This document shows, piece by piece, positions 8,789 through 17,246 of a stretch of 64,000 bases of DNA. How positions within the stretch are numbered: position 1 is the first letter of the stretch; each line of letters starts with the position of its first letter. This stretch comes from Clostridium carboxidivorans P7 (GTDB lineage Bacteria; Bacillota; Clostridia; Clostridiales; Clostridiaceae): positions 3,534,001 through 3,598,000 of the forward strand of contig NZ_CP011803.1 in assembly GCF_001038625.1 (NCBI RefSeq), read 5' to 3'. A program made the position numbers and the translations under genes. The notes under the pieces are model-generated. The model saw only the letters and a list, made by a program, of their open reading frames with translations, was not told where the DNA came from and made no database searches.

Positions 8789-8817
8789 ATTATAACAACA
8801 CAAATATAGATTGTCAA
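8789..8817 (-). promoter_or_regulatory. Consensus sigmaA promoter of the metNIQ operon
   Basis: On the minus strand, TTGACA (8812-8817), exactly 17 nt, then TATAAT (8789-8794): a perfect consensus. The transcript would start near 8782, just before the S-box aptamer. Confidence 0.9.
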
Positions 8818-8851
8818 CTTTTATTTTTAAATTTTATTGTATTATTCTCAA

Positions 8852-9484
8852 TTATTTATTATCTTCATAAATAAATTTTTTAATTTTTCCATAAACATTT
8901 TCTTCACCTATTATTAAGAAAGTATCTCCTTCTTTGAATGCAGCATTAGGTCCTGGTGAAAGTATTAAACTGCCTTTTCTTCTTATTCCTACTACAGTAG
9001 CTCCTGTATTTTGCCAAAATTTACTTTCGGATATAGTCTTTCCTATAATGCTAAGTCCTTTACATATTTTAAATTCAAAAGGCATAAAAGGATTGGTATT
9101 AATAAATCTATTTGAATAATCTATAAGTTCATCGATTTTCCCTTCAATTTTTTCCTCTAATAACTTTTTTTCATTTATTAAATCCAATATCTCTTTTCTA
9201 GATAAATTTATAGAATCTATATCTTTAAATTTATCTAGAAACTTTATGCAATTATCCACTGATTTAATAATAATTCCACTACCTCTTATTACTTCTACTA
9301 TATCCATGTCATTTAAAAGAATGACTGCTCTTCTAATAGTTTCAGGCGAAACATTATAATAGCTTGAAAGTGATGATCTTCCATGGAGTTTATCTCCTGT
9401 AGAAAAATCACCATCTAGTATTCTATTGGCTATATCAATTGCTATTTTTTGATAAACTGGTTTTATTACGTATTTCGATGGCAT
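8852..9484 (-). CDS. BusR-like GntR regulator with RCK_C (TrkA_C) domain
   Basis: 210 aa. Residues about 8-75 are a GntR winged helix (YQKIAIDIANRILDGDFSTG, then SSYYNVSPETIRRAVILL). A charged helical linker with an EKKLLEEKIEGKIDEL coiled coil at about 105-125 follows, then an RCK_C domain at about 140-205 (GATVVGIRRKGSLILSPGPN, EGDTFLIIGEE). This HTH + coiled coil + RCK_C order is that of BusR, a c-di-AMP-responsive repressor of betaine uptake in lactic acid bacteria. No transporter of that type is next to it here, so its targets are elsewhere or differ. Confidence 0.8.
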   Translation of the reverse strand: MPSKYVIKPVYQKIAIDIANRILDGDFSTGDKLHGRSSLSSYYNVSPETIRRAVILLNDMDIVEVIRGSGIIIKSVDNCIKFLDKFKDIDSINLSRKEILDLINEKKLLEEKIEGKIDELIDYSNRFINTNPFMPFEFKICKGLSIIGKTISESKFWQNTGATVVGIRRKGSLILSPGPNAAFKEGDTFLIIGEENVYGKIKKFIYEDNK

Positions 9485-9493
9485 TTTAAATTA

Positions 9494-9522
9494 TACTTTA
9501 AAATATAATATACCTTAAAGTA
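9494..9522. promoter_or_regulatory. Inverted repeat upstream of the BusR-like gene (possible operator)
   Basis: TACTTTAA (9494-9501) and TTAAAGTA (9515-9522) form a perfect 8-bp inverted repeat 13 nt apart, 10-40 bp before the start codon. The position suggests autoregulation. This is inference from symmetry only. Confidence 0.4.
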
Positions 9523-9697
9523 AATCCTCCTCCCAATAATATTTTATTGAAAAATATCAATATTTAGTAATTTCACACACTAACAATTTAATTTCATTTA
9601 AAACGATAAAAATTTATCACTGAATTGAAATTAAAACATTTTTATATATGCATAATCAGCATAATTCCATAAAATATAATACCATAATAGTAATTTT

Positions 9698-9732
9698 AAA
9701 AAAAGCTTTATACTACTAATTTAAGCTTTTTT
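9698..9732. terminator. AT-rich hairpin in the busR-like/dapB divergent gap
   Basis: AAAAAAGCTT and AAGCTTTTTT face each other about 15 nt apart, giving a terminator-like hairpin readable on both strands. It lies between two divergent genes, where no transcript needs ending, so it may mark a lost gene or an antisense stop. The rest of the 9485-9850 stretch is AT-rich with short inverted repeats (for example TAATTTCA/TGAAATTA near 9588-9630) and no ORF I can support. Confidence 0.35.
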
Positions 9733-9854
9733 CACATTTTAATTACTCATAATTTAACTTATTGTAGTAATTAATACTTTCATTTTGACATCACTTTACA
9801 GTAAAGCATAAACAATTAAAATTATTTATAAAATGTAAACATAATTAACTATTA

Positions 9855-9895
9855 ATGACAAGTAACAACTTGTATGATACAATGAAGTTGTTACT
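9855..9895 (+). promoter_or_regulatory. Promoter overlapped by an 11-bp inverted repeat, upstream of dapB
   Basis: AGTAACAACTT (9861-9871) and AAGTTGTTACT (9885-9895) are a perfect inverted repeat. They flank or overlap ATGACA (9855-9860), 17 nt, TACAAT (9878-9883). The arrangement looks like an operator covering the spacer, -10 and start site of the dapB promoter. The leader of about 130 nt after it matches neither the lysine riboswitch nor a T-box as far as I can see. Confidence 0.45.
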
Positions 9896-10024
9896 ATAAT
9901 ATTAAAATAGACGCTGTATTATAAAAAGAACGTGAAAATCAATACTTAGAAGCGAATTTTATCTAATATTCTCATCTCTAGGTGTTTTGGTAATCTCGTA
10001 AGCGTAAAAAAAGGGGGAAATAAC

Positions 10025-10840
10025 ATGATTAAAGTAGGCCTAATAGGTTTAGGTAAAACAGGACAACATATCGCAAATGGAATTTTAGAACAAAATAATA
10101 TGCAAATTGTAGCAGCAATTTGCAGTCCCGAAAGTACAAAAAAAGGAATGAATTTAGGAGATTTACTTGAAAATAGTAAAACAGACGTAAAAATAAGCAC
10201 TTCTAATGAATTAGAAAGCGTGATTTTTAAAACTAAGCCTGACGTATTTATAGATTTCTCAACTCCTTCAGCAACTATAAAAAATGCTGTTACACTATCA
10301 AAAATGAAAGTAAACATGGTCATTGGCACCACTGGTTTTACTGAAGAAAATATCACTACTCTTCAAAATATAGCTTATAAGTTTAATAACGGTATAGTTT
10401 ATGCACCAAATATTACTCTAGGAGTAAATGTAATAATGTTATTAAGTAATATTGCCGCCACTATATTAAACAACTATGATTTTCAGATTATGGAAATGCA
10501 TCATAAAAATAAAAAAGATTCCCCTTCAGGTACTGCATTAAAATTATCAAATGAAATTAAACATGGACTTCAAGTTGCAGGAGTAAATAATAAAGTTATT
10601 CCTATTGATGCTATACGTGCTGGTAATATAGTAGGAAAGCATAAGGTCCTTATAGTTGGTGAATATGACCAAATAGAAATAAGTCATGAATCTTTTTCTA
10701 GAAAAGCTTTTTCTTTAGGGGCTATCAATGCAGTAAATTATATATATAAAAAATCTGGATATTATGAAATGAAGGATATATTAGATCTAAAGAAAATATT
10801 ATGTGAATATATTGATGCTTTAGATATCGTTTCATACTAA
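10025..10840 (+). CDS. dapB: 4-hydroxy-tetrahydrodipicolinate reductase (DapB-like)
   Basis: 271 aa. The N-terminal Rossmann fold has GLIGLGKTGQHI at residues about 5-16, with VIGTTGFTEENI near 100. The catalytic signature MEMHHKNKKDSPSGTALKL sits near 158, holding the His-His-x-x-Lys-x-Asp-x-Pro-Ser-Gly-Thr pattern of DapB. It reduces HTPA to tetrahydrodipicolinate for lysine/DAP or spore dipicolinate. It is slightly longer than typical clostridial DapB and stands alone rather than with dapA, so it may be a second copy. It is preceded by GGGGG 5-6 nt before ATG. Confidence 0.85.
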   Translation: MIKVGLIGLGKTGQHIANGILEQNNMQIVAAICSPESTKKGMNLGDLLENSKTDVKISTSNELESVIFKTKPDVFIDFSTPSATIKNAVTLSKMKVNMVIGTTGFTEENITTLQNIAYKFNNGIVYAPNITLGVNVIMLLSNIAATILNNYDFQIMEMHHKNKKDSPSGTALKLSNEIKHGLQVAGVNNKVIPIDAIRAGNIVGKHKVLIVGEYDQIEISHESFSRKAFSLGAINAVNYIYKKSGYYEMKDILDLKKILCEYIDALDIVSY

Positions 10841-10999
10841 TACAAAACTTAAGTTTCCGTATCCATTACATTTTCATTATTTACAAATAATTATTGTGAT
10901 TTCTTTTTATTGTTAAACTTATTCATTTTACTAAACACATTTTTAATTTTTTCTTTACATTTCTTAATTATAATTTTCTATTAAAAATCTATTTCTTTT

Positions 11000-11038
11000 A
11001 CCATGTTTTTAGGCAAATCTAAGCCTGAAAACTATGGT
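11000..11038. repeat. Hairpin in the convergent dapB/hpdA gap
   Basis: ACCATGTTTTTAGGC pairs with GCCTGAAAACTATGGT with one or two mismatches. It may end transcripts from either side, though no clear T-run follows. I found no ORF in the rest of 10841-11190, which is very AT-rich. Confidence 0.4.
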
Positions 11039-11190
11039 AACACTTACATATAATTTAATGTATGATGATTTATTATGCTTTACTACGAATGTTTTTGTGA
11101 TTTGTGAAATATTTTATATTCAAAATTATCATTAAAATGTCTATTTATATTTATTACCTTTACAGCTAATATATTTTTAAGATAGGTACT

Positions 11191-11262
11191 TAACTAATTT
11201 GAGCTGAAGAAAGGAATACTTACCTTATCTCCAGCTCTATTAAAATATAAGATTAAAAGGGC
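11191..11262. repeat. Interspersed hairpin repeat, copy A (contains hpdA stop codon)
   Basis: This stretch is near-identical to 29937-30003. Both contain TAACTAATTT, a GAGCTG...CAGCTC hairpin, then the shared block ATCTCCAGCTCTATTAAAAT followed by ATAAGATTAAA and GGGC. On the minus strand the repeat supplies the last codons and the TAA of hpdA, then the hairpin. In both copies it sits at or just after the end of a minus-strand operon, so it may act as a mobile 3'-end/terminator module. Confidence 0.65.
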
Positions 11263-12191
11263 GTATTATCACCTATATAGCAAGCTATATTATTATCTAA
11301 ATATAACTGTTGAAGATGTTCCATCTTCTCATTTGTCATATCTCCATGCTTACTATATTCGTATTCTTTCCCCAATTGATTCCACTTTGTTTCTCCCAAT
11401 CTGTGGAATTTCAAAAGGTTGATCTCATATAGAGAATTTTTATTCATAAATTCAATTAGCTTGTATGCATTTTCATCATTGTCATTATATCCTGCTATAG
11501 TAGGTTGTCTTAAAACAAGTCTTCCCTTCCAATTGGACTTTTTAAGTGCTTCAATATTCGAAAGTATTAAATCATTATAAACTCCAGTTCCTTGCTTATG
11601 CTTTTCTCTGTCCATATTTTTTACATCAATAAATGCAAAATCAATGTACTTTAATACTTCTAAAAACACTTCCTGTTTTGCATATCCACTGGTTTCAATT
11701 GCTTTATGAATCTGGCTATCATAACATTTTTTTAGTACTTCCACTAAAAATTCATGATGCATTAGAGGATCTCCTCCTGTAAAGGTTACTCCTCCATCAG
11801 AACCCCAATTATTGAAATCACGTTTTAAAATTGTCATAAGCTCATCTACTGTATATTCCTTAACACACTGCTTTAAAGCATTATTGGGACAGATATTAAC
11901 ACAATCAAAAGTCTCACATTCTTCACAAGTATCCCAGGATATTCCCAACTTGCCATCCTCACTGAATTTAATTGAATCATGTGAACATACATTTATACAT
12001 GCTCGGCATCCATTTTTCCACTTGCATACATTTTCTGCAACCATAATATGTTTTTTCTTAATCCAACTTTCTGGATTGGCACACCATTTACACTGAAGTG
12101 GACACCCTGTAAAAAATACACTAGTTCTACAACCTGGTCCATCATGTACAGAAAAGCTTTGTATATCAAATATTAAACCTTTTTCCTTCAT
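11253..12191 (-). CDS. hpdA: 4-hydroxyphenylacetate decarboxylase activating enzyme
   Basis: 312 aa. Radical SAM glycyl-radical activase: CPLQCKWC at residues 30-37 gives the CxxxCxxC cluster motif, and FTGGDPLMHHEF near 138 is the SAM-binding GGE-type block. Between residues about 56 and 101 are two clusters of four cysteines (CKWKNGCRACINVC and CEECETFDCVNIC), the extra ferredoxin-like insert typical of HpdA-type activases. It makes the glycyl radical on HpdB. It starts 9 bp after hpdC and is last in the operon. Its final codons and stop lie inside an interspersed repeat, so the C-terminus may have been altered slightly by insertion. Confidence 0.95.
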   Translation of the reverse strand: MKEKGLIFDIQSFSVHDGPGCRTSVFFTGCPLQCKWCANPESWIKKKHIMVAENVCKWKNGCRACINVCSHDSIKFSEDGKLGISWDTCEECETFDCVNICPNNALKQCVKEYTVDELMTILKRDFNNWGSDGGVTFTGGDPLMHHEFLVEVLKKCYDSQIHKAIETSGYAKQEVFLEVLKYIDFAFIDVKNMDREKHKQGTGVYNDLILSNIEALKKSNWKGRLVLRQPTIAGYNDNDENAYKLIEFMNKNSLYEINLLKFHRLGETKWNQLGKEYEYSKHGDMTNEKMEHLQQLYLDNNIACYIGDNTPF

Positions 12192-12200
12192 ATCATTACC

Positions 12201-12461
12201 CTATTCTGCTTTATAACCAGGACATGCAGAAGCACCACAAGTAGCATATGCCCAGTTTTCTTTTTCTAAGCCTGTACATGTTCCCAATCCGTATTTATCT
12301 GGATTACAAAAATTTTTGCAGTTTCCGCATTTTTCAGCTGGTTTGAAATTGGGGCAAGCCTCGCTTCCTTCACCATCAATAGGAACCATTCCCTTTGTTA
12401 GTGCACAAAGACCTTTTTCACAATCTAAATTTATATAATTTTTACAATCATAGTGGCGCAT
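12201..12461 (-). CDS. hpdC: 4-hydroxyphenylacetate decarboxylase small subunit (two [4Fe-4S])
   Basis: 86 aa from the ATG at 12461, which has GGAGG 8 nt upstream; the ATG 15 nt further up lies within the SD and is not used. Cluster ligands fall exactly where known for C. scatologenes HPAD: His3, Cys6, Cys19, Cys36 for the first cluster and Cys45, Cys48, Cys62, Cys80 for the second. The subunit is HiPIP-like, stabilises the hetero-octamer and modulates the radical on HpdB. It lies 35 bp after hpdB. This subunit separates HPAD from indoleacetate and phenylacetate decarboxylases, which lack it. Confidence 0.97.
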   Translation of the reverse strand: MRHYDCKNYINLDCEKGLCALTKGMVPIDGEGSEACPNFKPAEKCGNCKNFCNPDKYGLGTCTGLEKENWAYATCGASACPGYKAE

Positions 12462-12496
12462 TGCTATTACCTCCATTCATTTTTTAGTATACCTTA

Positions 12497-15190
12497 TTAT
12501 TTATCATATTCAGTTCTATAAATAACTTCATCTTGAATAGGCTTACCGATTTCACACCAGTATTGAGTAAATCCAGCTACACGAACCATAAGTTCTCTAT
12601 ACTTCTCTGGTGTAAGCTGGGCATCTCTCAATGTTTTAGAATCAACAACATTAAACTGAACATGGAATCCACCTTTTCTCATGTAAGCACGTACAAGATC
12701 AAGAAGTTTTCTTGTTCCGCTGATACCTTTAACTGCTGTTGGATGTAATTTTAAATTCATCTGTGCATTTTGATGCATTGAGTGATCATAAACTGTTGCA
12801 GATTCAAATATAGCATAAATACCATTTTTATCTGTTCCTGCTGCTGCAGATACAGAACCATCTGAATAAGTTGTTCCTGCAAGTCTTCCATCAGCTGTAG
12901 CCAAGGTTACAAAGCCTTGAGGTCCATGTGTTGATACTGAAATCTGACACAAATATAAAGGTTTGCCGTAATATGAACGGAATTTATGTGTCATATCATA
13001 AATATAGTAATGATATGCCTTAAAAATTTCATCTGCATACTTATCAGCATTACCGTACTTTGGTGCATTTACACATGCTGCGAATATTTTCTCATATTTA
13101 GTGCTCTTATCTGTACTTTCTCTGAAGTCAGGTGAGAATACTCCTGTTTCATATGCAGTCTTAAATCCAAAATTATTAAGCATTGCATCTGTCATTTCTT
13201 CAATTGTAAATTTACTGTCGTCAAAGACATTCTTCTTAATAGAAGTCAATGAATTTATTAGAGTAATAGTACCACAAGATTCAAAATTAATACATGAGTT
13301 ATATCTCGCTCCCATAGTGCCAATGTGTTTCCCCTTTGTAAAGCAATCAGGTTTTAACAAGGAATTAACAGCTGGCATGTTGTATTTTCTCCAAATATCC
13401 ATTTGAATATTGTTACATCTATTTACAACATCTGTAGTAAGCTCCATATATTCTTTCCATTGATTCACCATTGTTTCATAAGAATCAAGCTTCTTATTAT
13501 GAGGTGGGTATACTTGTTTTCCTGTTCTCTTATCTAAACCGTTTGTTAAAACAAGTTCAAGTACTTTAGGCATACCAATAAAATGAACACCTGTACCACA
13601 TGTAGGTGATGCACCTCCTGGAATCATTGTTACTTTTCCATTATATTCAAGTGGCAAAAAGCATCCAGGGGCAGATTCTAGACATCCTCCAAGACACCAT
13701 GCTCTTGCATCATGAAGATCCATTCCCTCTGGTCCATAGTTTCTCATCATAAAGTTCATACCTGTTTGATTGTTCATCCATGCAGGATATCCAAGCCCTA
13801 GTTTTGTACAGGAAGCAGCCTTCATAAGGAAGTCTTCTGGTGTTTTTTCATCGTATAATACACTTAACGTAGGTTGAGGAGTTTGATTTCTCATACCCGC
13901 TTCAACAATTAAATATTCTAGTGGAGTAACTGCTGAAAGTCCATCATAATTCTGTCCTCCTAAGGAAAGGTTGTTAAATGTATTACCAGAAAGAACACCG
14001 CCAGATACACCAGCTGATGCAAAACATTCAATACAAGTAATTTTAATTCTGTATAACTCAAGAAGTTCAATTACTTCTTCATCTGCCATAACACCATCTT
14101 CAACATCTTTTTCATAGAATGGCTGCAATACTTGTCCAAGTCTGCCAATTGAAAGACCAGATTGAGGATCTTCATTAACAACACCTAAATGACAGCAAAG
14201 TGTCATCTGAAGTGCTTCCCAGAAATTTGCAGGTTTCTTATGAGCAATGTTTCCCATAACTTCTTCAATTTTTTCATAGTTAGCTTTAATTTCTGGATCT
14301 GTTTCAATAGAAGCTAAATATTTTGCTCTCTTTGAATAGTTTTCACACCACGCACTTAACCCCTTAGTAATTTCCTTCATTGCTGCATAGTAATAACCTC
14401 TACTCATACCAAAATCACCGTCGTCACCAGCTTCTCCCATAACTTCAGCAATTTTTTCATCACATAATTCGATAATTCCATCAAAACCATACTGCAAAGG
14501 CATATAATAGTTAATTACTTCACGTCCTTGTGGAATTGCAAACGAATCAAACATACAGATAACGCTTTCCATGATATTTTTAAACTGATCATATCCTGGT
14601 GTCATCTTTGAGTACTTATCACTTAATTCTTCTACTGAAATTCCTTCCCAAGGCTTTGAGGTTTTAACTAGAACAGGAATTTCTTCCTTTCTCATACCAA
14701 ATTTTTTAGCAACAGAGATAACATTTCCATAACTTTCAGTAACGTTACCTCCACCAGCACCAACAACACTTACTGAGTCAGCTTCATTTTCTGCTGGAGC
14801 ATCAACTTCGTTCATTAAAGCTTCTGCTTGAGCATTAAAGAAACTTGCGCAAACCCAAGGAAAAGGAAATGCACCTCTAACATTTTTTGTCTTGTTCATA
14901 ACAAGCTTCTCATAAGGTAAAATTGTAGGTGTCATGTGTGATAAAGAAGCTGCTACAGCTTTAGCTCTTCTTACTTCAATTACTTCACCATCATTTTCCC
15001 ACCAAGTTCTGTTATACCAATACGCAGCTTCCATATCTGCAGTAACTTTTAAAGTATAATAAATATCCATAAGCTTTTGAGTACTTTCTTTTGCTTCTGG
15101 AATATCTGCTTCTGAAATATTATCAACATTTTTCATGTCAATACCACGACTTTTTAAAACATCTTCAAGTTTAGTTTCTTTAACATTCAT
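12497..15190 (-). CDS. hpdB: 4-hydroxyphenylacetate decarboxylase, glycyl radical subunit
   Basis: 897 aa glycyl radical enzyme. Counting residues places Cys503 and Glu505 in GGCLES, His536 in TGVHFIG, Glu637 in NFESCG, Ser344 in QSGLS, Phe214 and Phe405 around the pocket, and the radical Gly873 in RVAGFTQYW. These positions match the residues described for C. scatologenes HPAD. The enzyme converts 4-hydroxyphenylacetate to p-cresol and CO2 in the cytoplasm. It needs HpdA for activation and HpdC as partner, both directly downstream. It lies 36 bp after buk, so it is within the long operon. Confidence 0.97.
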   Translation of the reverse strand: MNVKETKLEDVLKSRGIDMKNVDNISEADIPEAKESTQKLMDIYYTLKVTADMEAAYWYNRTWWENDGEVIEVRRAKAVAASLSHMTPTILPYEKLVMNKTKNVRGAFPFPWVCASFFNAQAEALMNEVDAPAENEADSVSVVGAGGGNVTESYGNVISVAKKFGMRKEEIPVLVKTSKPWEGISVEELSDKYSKMTPGYDQFKNIMESVICMFDSFAIPQGREVINYYMPLQYGFDGIIELCDEKIAEVMGEAGDDGDFGMSRGYYYAAMKEITKGLSAWCENYSKRAKYLASIETDPEIKANYEKIEEVMGNIAHKKPANFWEALQMTLCCHLGVVNEDPQSGLSIGRLGQVLQPFYEKDVEDGVMADEEVIELLELYRIKITCIECFASAGVSGGVLSGNTFNNLSLGGQNYDGLSAVTPLEYLIVEAGMRNQTPQPTLSVLYDEKTPEDFLMKAASCTKLGLGYPAWMNNQTGMNFMMRNYGPEGMDLHDARAWCLGGCLESAPGCFLPLEYNGKVTMIPGGASPTCGTGVHFIGMPKVLELVLTNGLDKRTGKQVYPPHNKKLDSYETMVNQWKEYMELTTDVVNRCNNIQMDIWRKYNMPAVNSLLKPDCFTKGKHIGTMGARYNSCINFESCGTITLINSLTSIKKNVFDDSKFTIEEMTDAMLNNFGFKTAYETGVFSPDFRESTDKSTKYEKIFAACVNAPKYGNADKYADEIFKAYHYYIYDMTHKFRSYYGKPLYLCQISVSTHGPQGFVTLATADGRLAGTTYSDGSVSAAAGTDKNGIYAIFESATVYDHSMHQNAQMNLKLHPTAVKGISGTRKLLDLVRAYMRKGGFHVQFNVVDSKTLRDAQLTPEKYRELMVRVAGFTQYWCEIGKPIQDEVIYRTEYDK

Positions 15191-15226
15191 TAAAAGTACC
15201 TCCTTTTTAATATTTCCTAAAACATA

Positions 15227-16294
15227 TTATTCAACATATTCTCTTGCTTCTTCTTCACCCTTTAACACTCTAAGAGTTCCCAAAGCCAAAGATTCCATTT
15301 CATTTTCACCAGGCATAATCTCAACAGGCGCAATAAACTCTACACGCTTTTTAATCCAGTTAGTTATCATATCAGAATATGCTATACCTCCTGTAATAAC
15401 GATAGCATCAACCTTACCTTCTACTACTGTTGCAAGTTCTCCTATTCCCTTAGCAACCTGATAAGCCATAGCTTCATAAACAAGCTTTGCTTTTTCATCT
15501 CCACTTTCAATCATTCTTTCAACTTCTCTAGCATCAACAGTGTTAAGATAAGCTTTTAATCCACCATTTCCCCTTAATTTTTTCTTCGTAGTTTTTTTAT
15601 CAAATTTTCCTGAATAGCAAAGATCTATAAGTGCATTGCAAGGAACTTTTCCAGCTCTTTCAGGTGAAAATGGTCCTTCGTCATCTGCCATTATATCTAC
15701 CATTTGTCCTTTTCTATGAACATTTACTGATATTCCTCCACCTAGATGAGCTACAATAAAGTTCATATCTGAATACTTTTTACCATATTTTTTTGCAACC
15801 TTCATTGCCATTGCCCTTGTATTTAATGCATGACTAGTACTTGTTCTTGGTATATCCGGCATACCTGATATACGAGCTATATCCTCTAATTCATCTACTC
15901 TAACAGAGTCATATATATAGGCTGATACTCCAATAGAATTTGCTATTTCATAAGCAATTAAAGCTCCTAAATTTGAAGCATGTTCTACTACTGGATTATT
16001 TTTTAATCTATCTACCATTGTTTCATTAACTTTATAAGCTCCAGATTTTACTTTTGGAACCATTCCACCTCTTCCAACAACTGCAGCTAATTCTTTAACT
16101 TCATATCCATTTTGCTTTAAAAATGAAAGAACAACTTCTTTTCTCATATCAAATTGATCTGCCACATTCTCATATTTTTCAATTTGTTCAACTGGATGCT
16201 CTAACGTTTTGCAAAATATTTCTTTTTCATCTTCGTATAAAGCTATTTTTGTAGAAGTAGATCCTGGGTTAATTGCTAATATCTTATAACTCAT
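15227..16294 (-). CDS. buk: Butyrate kinase-family acyl kinase
   Basis: 355 aa, ASKHA acetokinase family, Buk branch. The N-terminal phosphate motif LAINPGSTSTKIALYEDE, GRGGMVPKVKSGAY near 75, SHALNTRAMA near 155, FIVAHLGGGISVNVH near 178 and ITGGIAYS near 299 are all present. It makes ATP from an acyl phosphate. Its place between the oxidoreductase genes and hpdB suggests that the acyl group here is (4-hydroxy)phenylacetyl or a related aryl or branched-chain group, not only butyryl; that is inference. AGGAGG precedes the ATG. The upstream gap is filled by a MITE-like element. Confidence 0.88.
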   Translation of the reverse strand: MSYKILAINPGSTSTKIALYEDEKEIFCKTLEHPVEQIEKYENVADQFDMRKEVVLSFLKQNGYEVKELAAVVGRGGMVPKVKSGAYKVNETMVDRLKNNPVVEHASNLGALIAYEIANSIGVSAYIYDSVRVDELEDIARISGMPDIPRTSTSHALNTRAMAMKVAKKYGKKYSDMNFIVAHLGGGISVNVHRKGQMVDIMADDEGPFSPERAGKVPCNALIDLCYSGKFDKKTTKKKLRGNGGLKAYLNTVDAREVERMIESGDEKAKLVYEAMAYQVAKGIGELATVVEGKVDAIVITGGIAYSDMITNWIKKRVEFIAPVEIMPGENEMESLALGTLRVLKGEEEAREYVE

Positions 16295-16348
16295 TTACTA
16301 TTCCTCCTGTTTTTAAGTTAATTACTCAACTTTCGCAATTTAAAAATA

Positions 16349-16620
16349 TTGCGGCACAACCTTTTCAGAGGACATTTGACAAAGGACAGAGGACAATGAA
16401 GGTGAGTTTTCCTCCTTTCGTCAGAAAACTAATTTATTTTTACACTTGTTTTGCTAACGCAAAATAAGCTTTAAATTTATACAAGTCAGCAATGTTTCAC
16501 TTTAGTGAAACGAGCTCTCAAAAATTTAATTAAAGATTTTTCGCAGCAAAGCGGAGAAAAATCATCCTTCACTGTCCTCTGTCAATTGTCCTCTGTCCTC
16601 TCAAAAAAGTTGTGTCGCAA
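16349..16620. mobile_element. MITE-like palindromic element inside the operon
   Basis: 272 bp. Its ends are TTGCGGCACAAC and GTTGTGTCGCAA (11 of 12 complementary). Inner arms continue the pairing: AGAGGACA...GGACAGAGGACAATGAAGG on the left faces CCTTCACTGTCCTC...GTCCTCTC on the right. The middle holds small hairpins (GTTTCAC/GTGAAAC; TTTTTCGC...GCGGAGAAAAA). It has no ORF I accept and no clear target duplication. It separates the oxidoreductase genes from buk-hpdBCA. Short matches to it occur at 21141-21157 (17 nt) and 3335-3348 (14 nt), suggesting older, decayed relatives. Confidence 0.7.
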
Positions 16621-16672
16621 TGTGCTTACATTAAGTTAAAATTGTATTTGCAAAATAAAAACCTCTGCCTTT

Positions 16673-17218
16673 TTATCTTTGAGACCTTCCAATTTCAAGC
16701 CCTTTTTCAAAGGCTTGTTTGTTTAATGGAAGTAACTTTGGCTTTTTACCAAGTTTGTGTTCAATTGTTTCCCAAACAATTTCAGGAGAAATAACTTCAG
16801 TAAATCCTACATATACACCAAGCATGATAACATTAAGAACTTTTGCGTTTCCAAGCTCAAGGGCAAGCTCTGTTACAGGTGCAGAAATTATTTTAATATC
16901 TTTTCTTGCAATGTCTTTTTTAACGATTGAGCTGTTAATGAAAAGTCTACCGCCTTCTTTTAATGTATCAAGAAATTTATCTAATGATGGTTCGTTCATA
17001 ACAATCAAATCATCCATAACGTCACCTAAAGGTGCTCCTATCATTTCGTCTGAAATAACAACGAAACAGTTTGCTGTACCACCACGCTGCTCAGCTCCAT
17101 ATGATGGGAAGAAAGTAACGTTTTTATCTGTAGAATCACAGGTTGCAGATGCTAAAAATTTTCCAAGTGTCATGACACCCTGTCCGCCGAATCCGGCAAC
17201 ACACAAGTTTGTTTCCAT
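16673..17218 (-). CDS. 2-oxoacid:ferredoxin oxidoreductase, gamma subunit
   Basis: 181 aa from the ATG at 17218, which has GGAGG 7 nt upstream. Pyruvate/ketoisovalerate oxidoreductase catalytic domain: CVAGFGGQGVMTLGKFLA, then FFPSYGAEQRGGTANC and MNEPSLDKFLDTLKEGG. It completes a KorC/VorC-type four-subunit enzyme with the three genes upstream. It comes 95 bp after the beta gene, the gap holding two strong hairpins, and before the MITE-like element. In this operon the enzyme likely oxidises an arylpyruvate to arylacetyl-CoA with reduction of ferredoxin. Branched-chain 2-oxoacids are the main alternative. Confidence 0.88.
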   Translation of the reverse strand: METNLCVAGFGGQGVMTLGKFLASATCDSTDKNVTFFPSYGAEQRGGTANCFVVISDEMIGAPLGDVMDDLIVMNEPSLDKFLDTLKEGGRLFINSSIVKKDIARKDIKIISAPVTELALELGNAKVLNVIMLGVYVGFTEVISPEIVWETIEHKLGKKPKLLPLNKQAFEKGLEIGRSQR

Positions 17219-17246
17219 ATCTCTTCCTCCTTTTAGTCGGAACACT

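Noticed and set aside
9900-10024. Lysine riboswitch or T-box upstream of dapB
   Set aside because: None of the conserved L-box or T-box (GGGTGGNACCGCG) motifs could be found.
9946-10356. 136-aa minus-strand frame over the dapB start
   Set aside because: It is antisense to the well-supported dapB and is mostly hydrophobic shadow sequence.
12497-15190. Indoleacetate or phenylacetate decarboxylase, or pyruvate formate-lyase, as the identity of the glycyl radical enzyme
   Set aside because: His536, Glu637, Cys503-x-Glu505 and Gly873 all match HPAD numbering, and the iron-sulfur small subunit gene, absent from the other enzymes, is adjacent.
16273-16467. 64-aa plus-strand frame in the gap after buk
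   Set aside because: It lies within the arms of the palindromic element and has no SD or known similarity.
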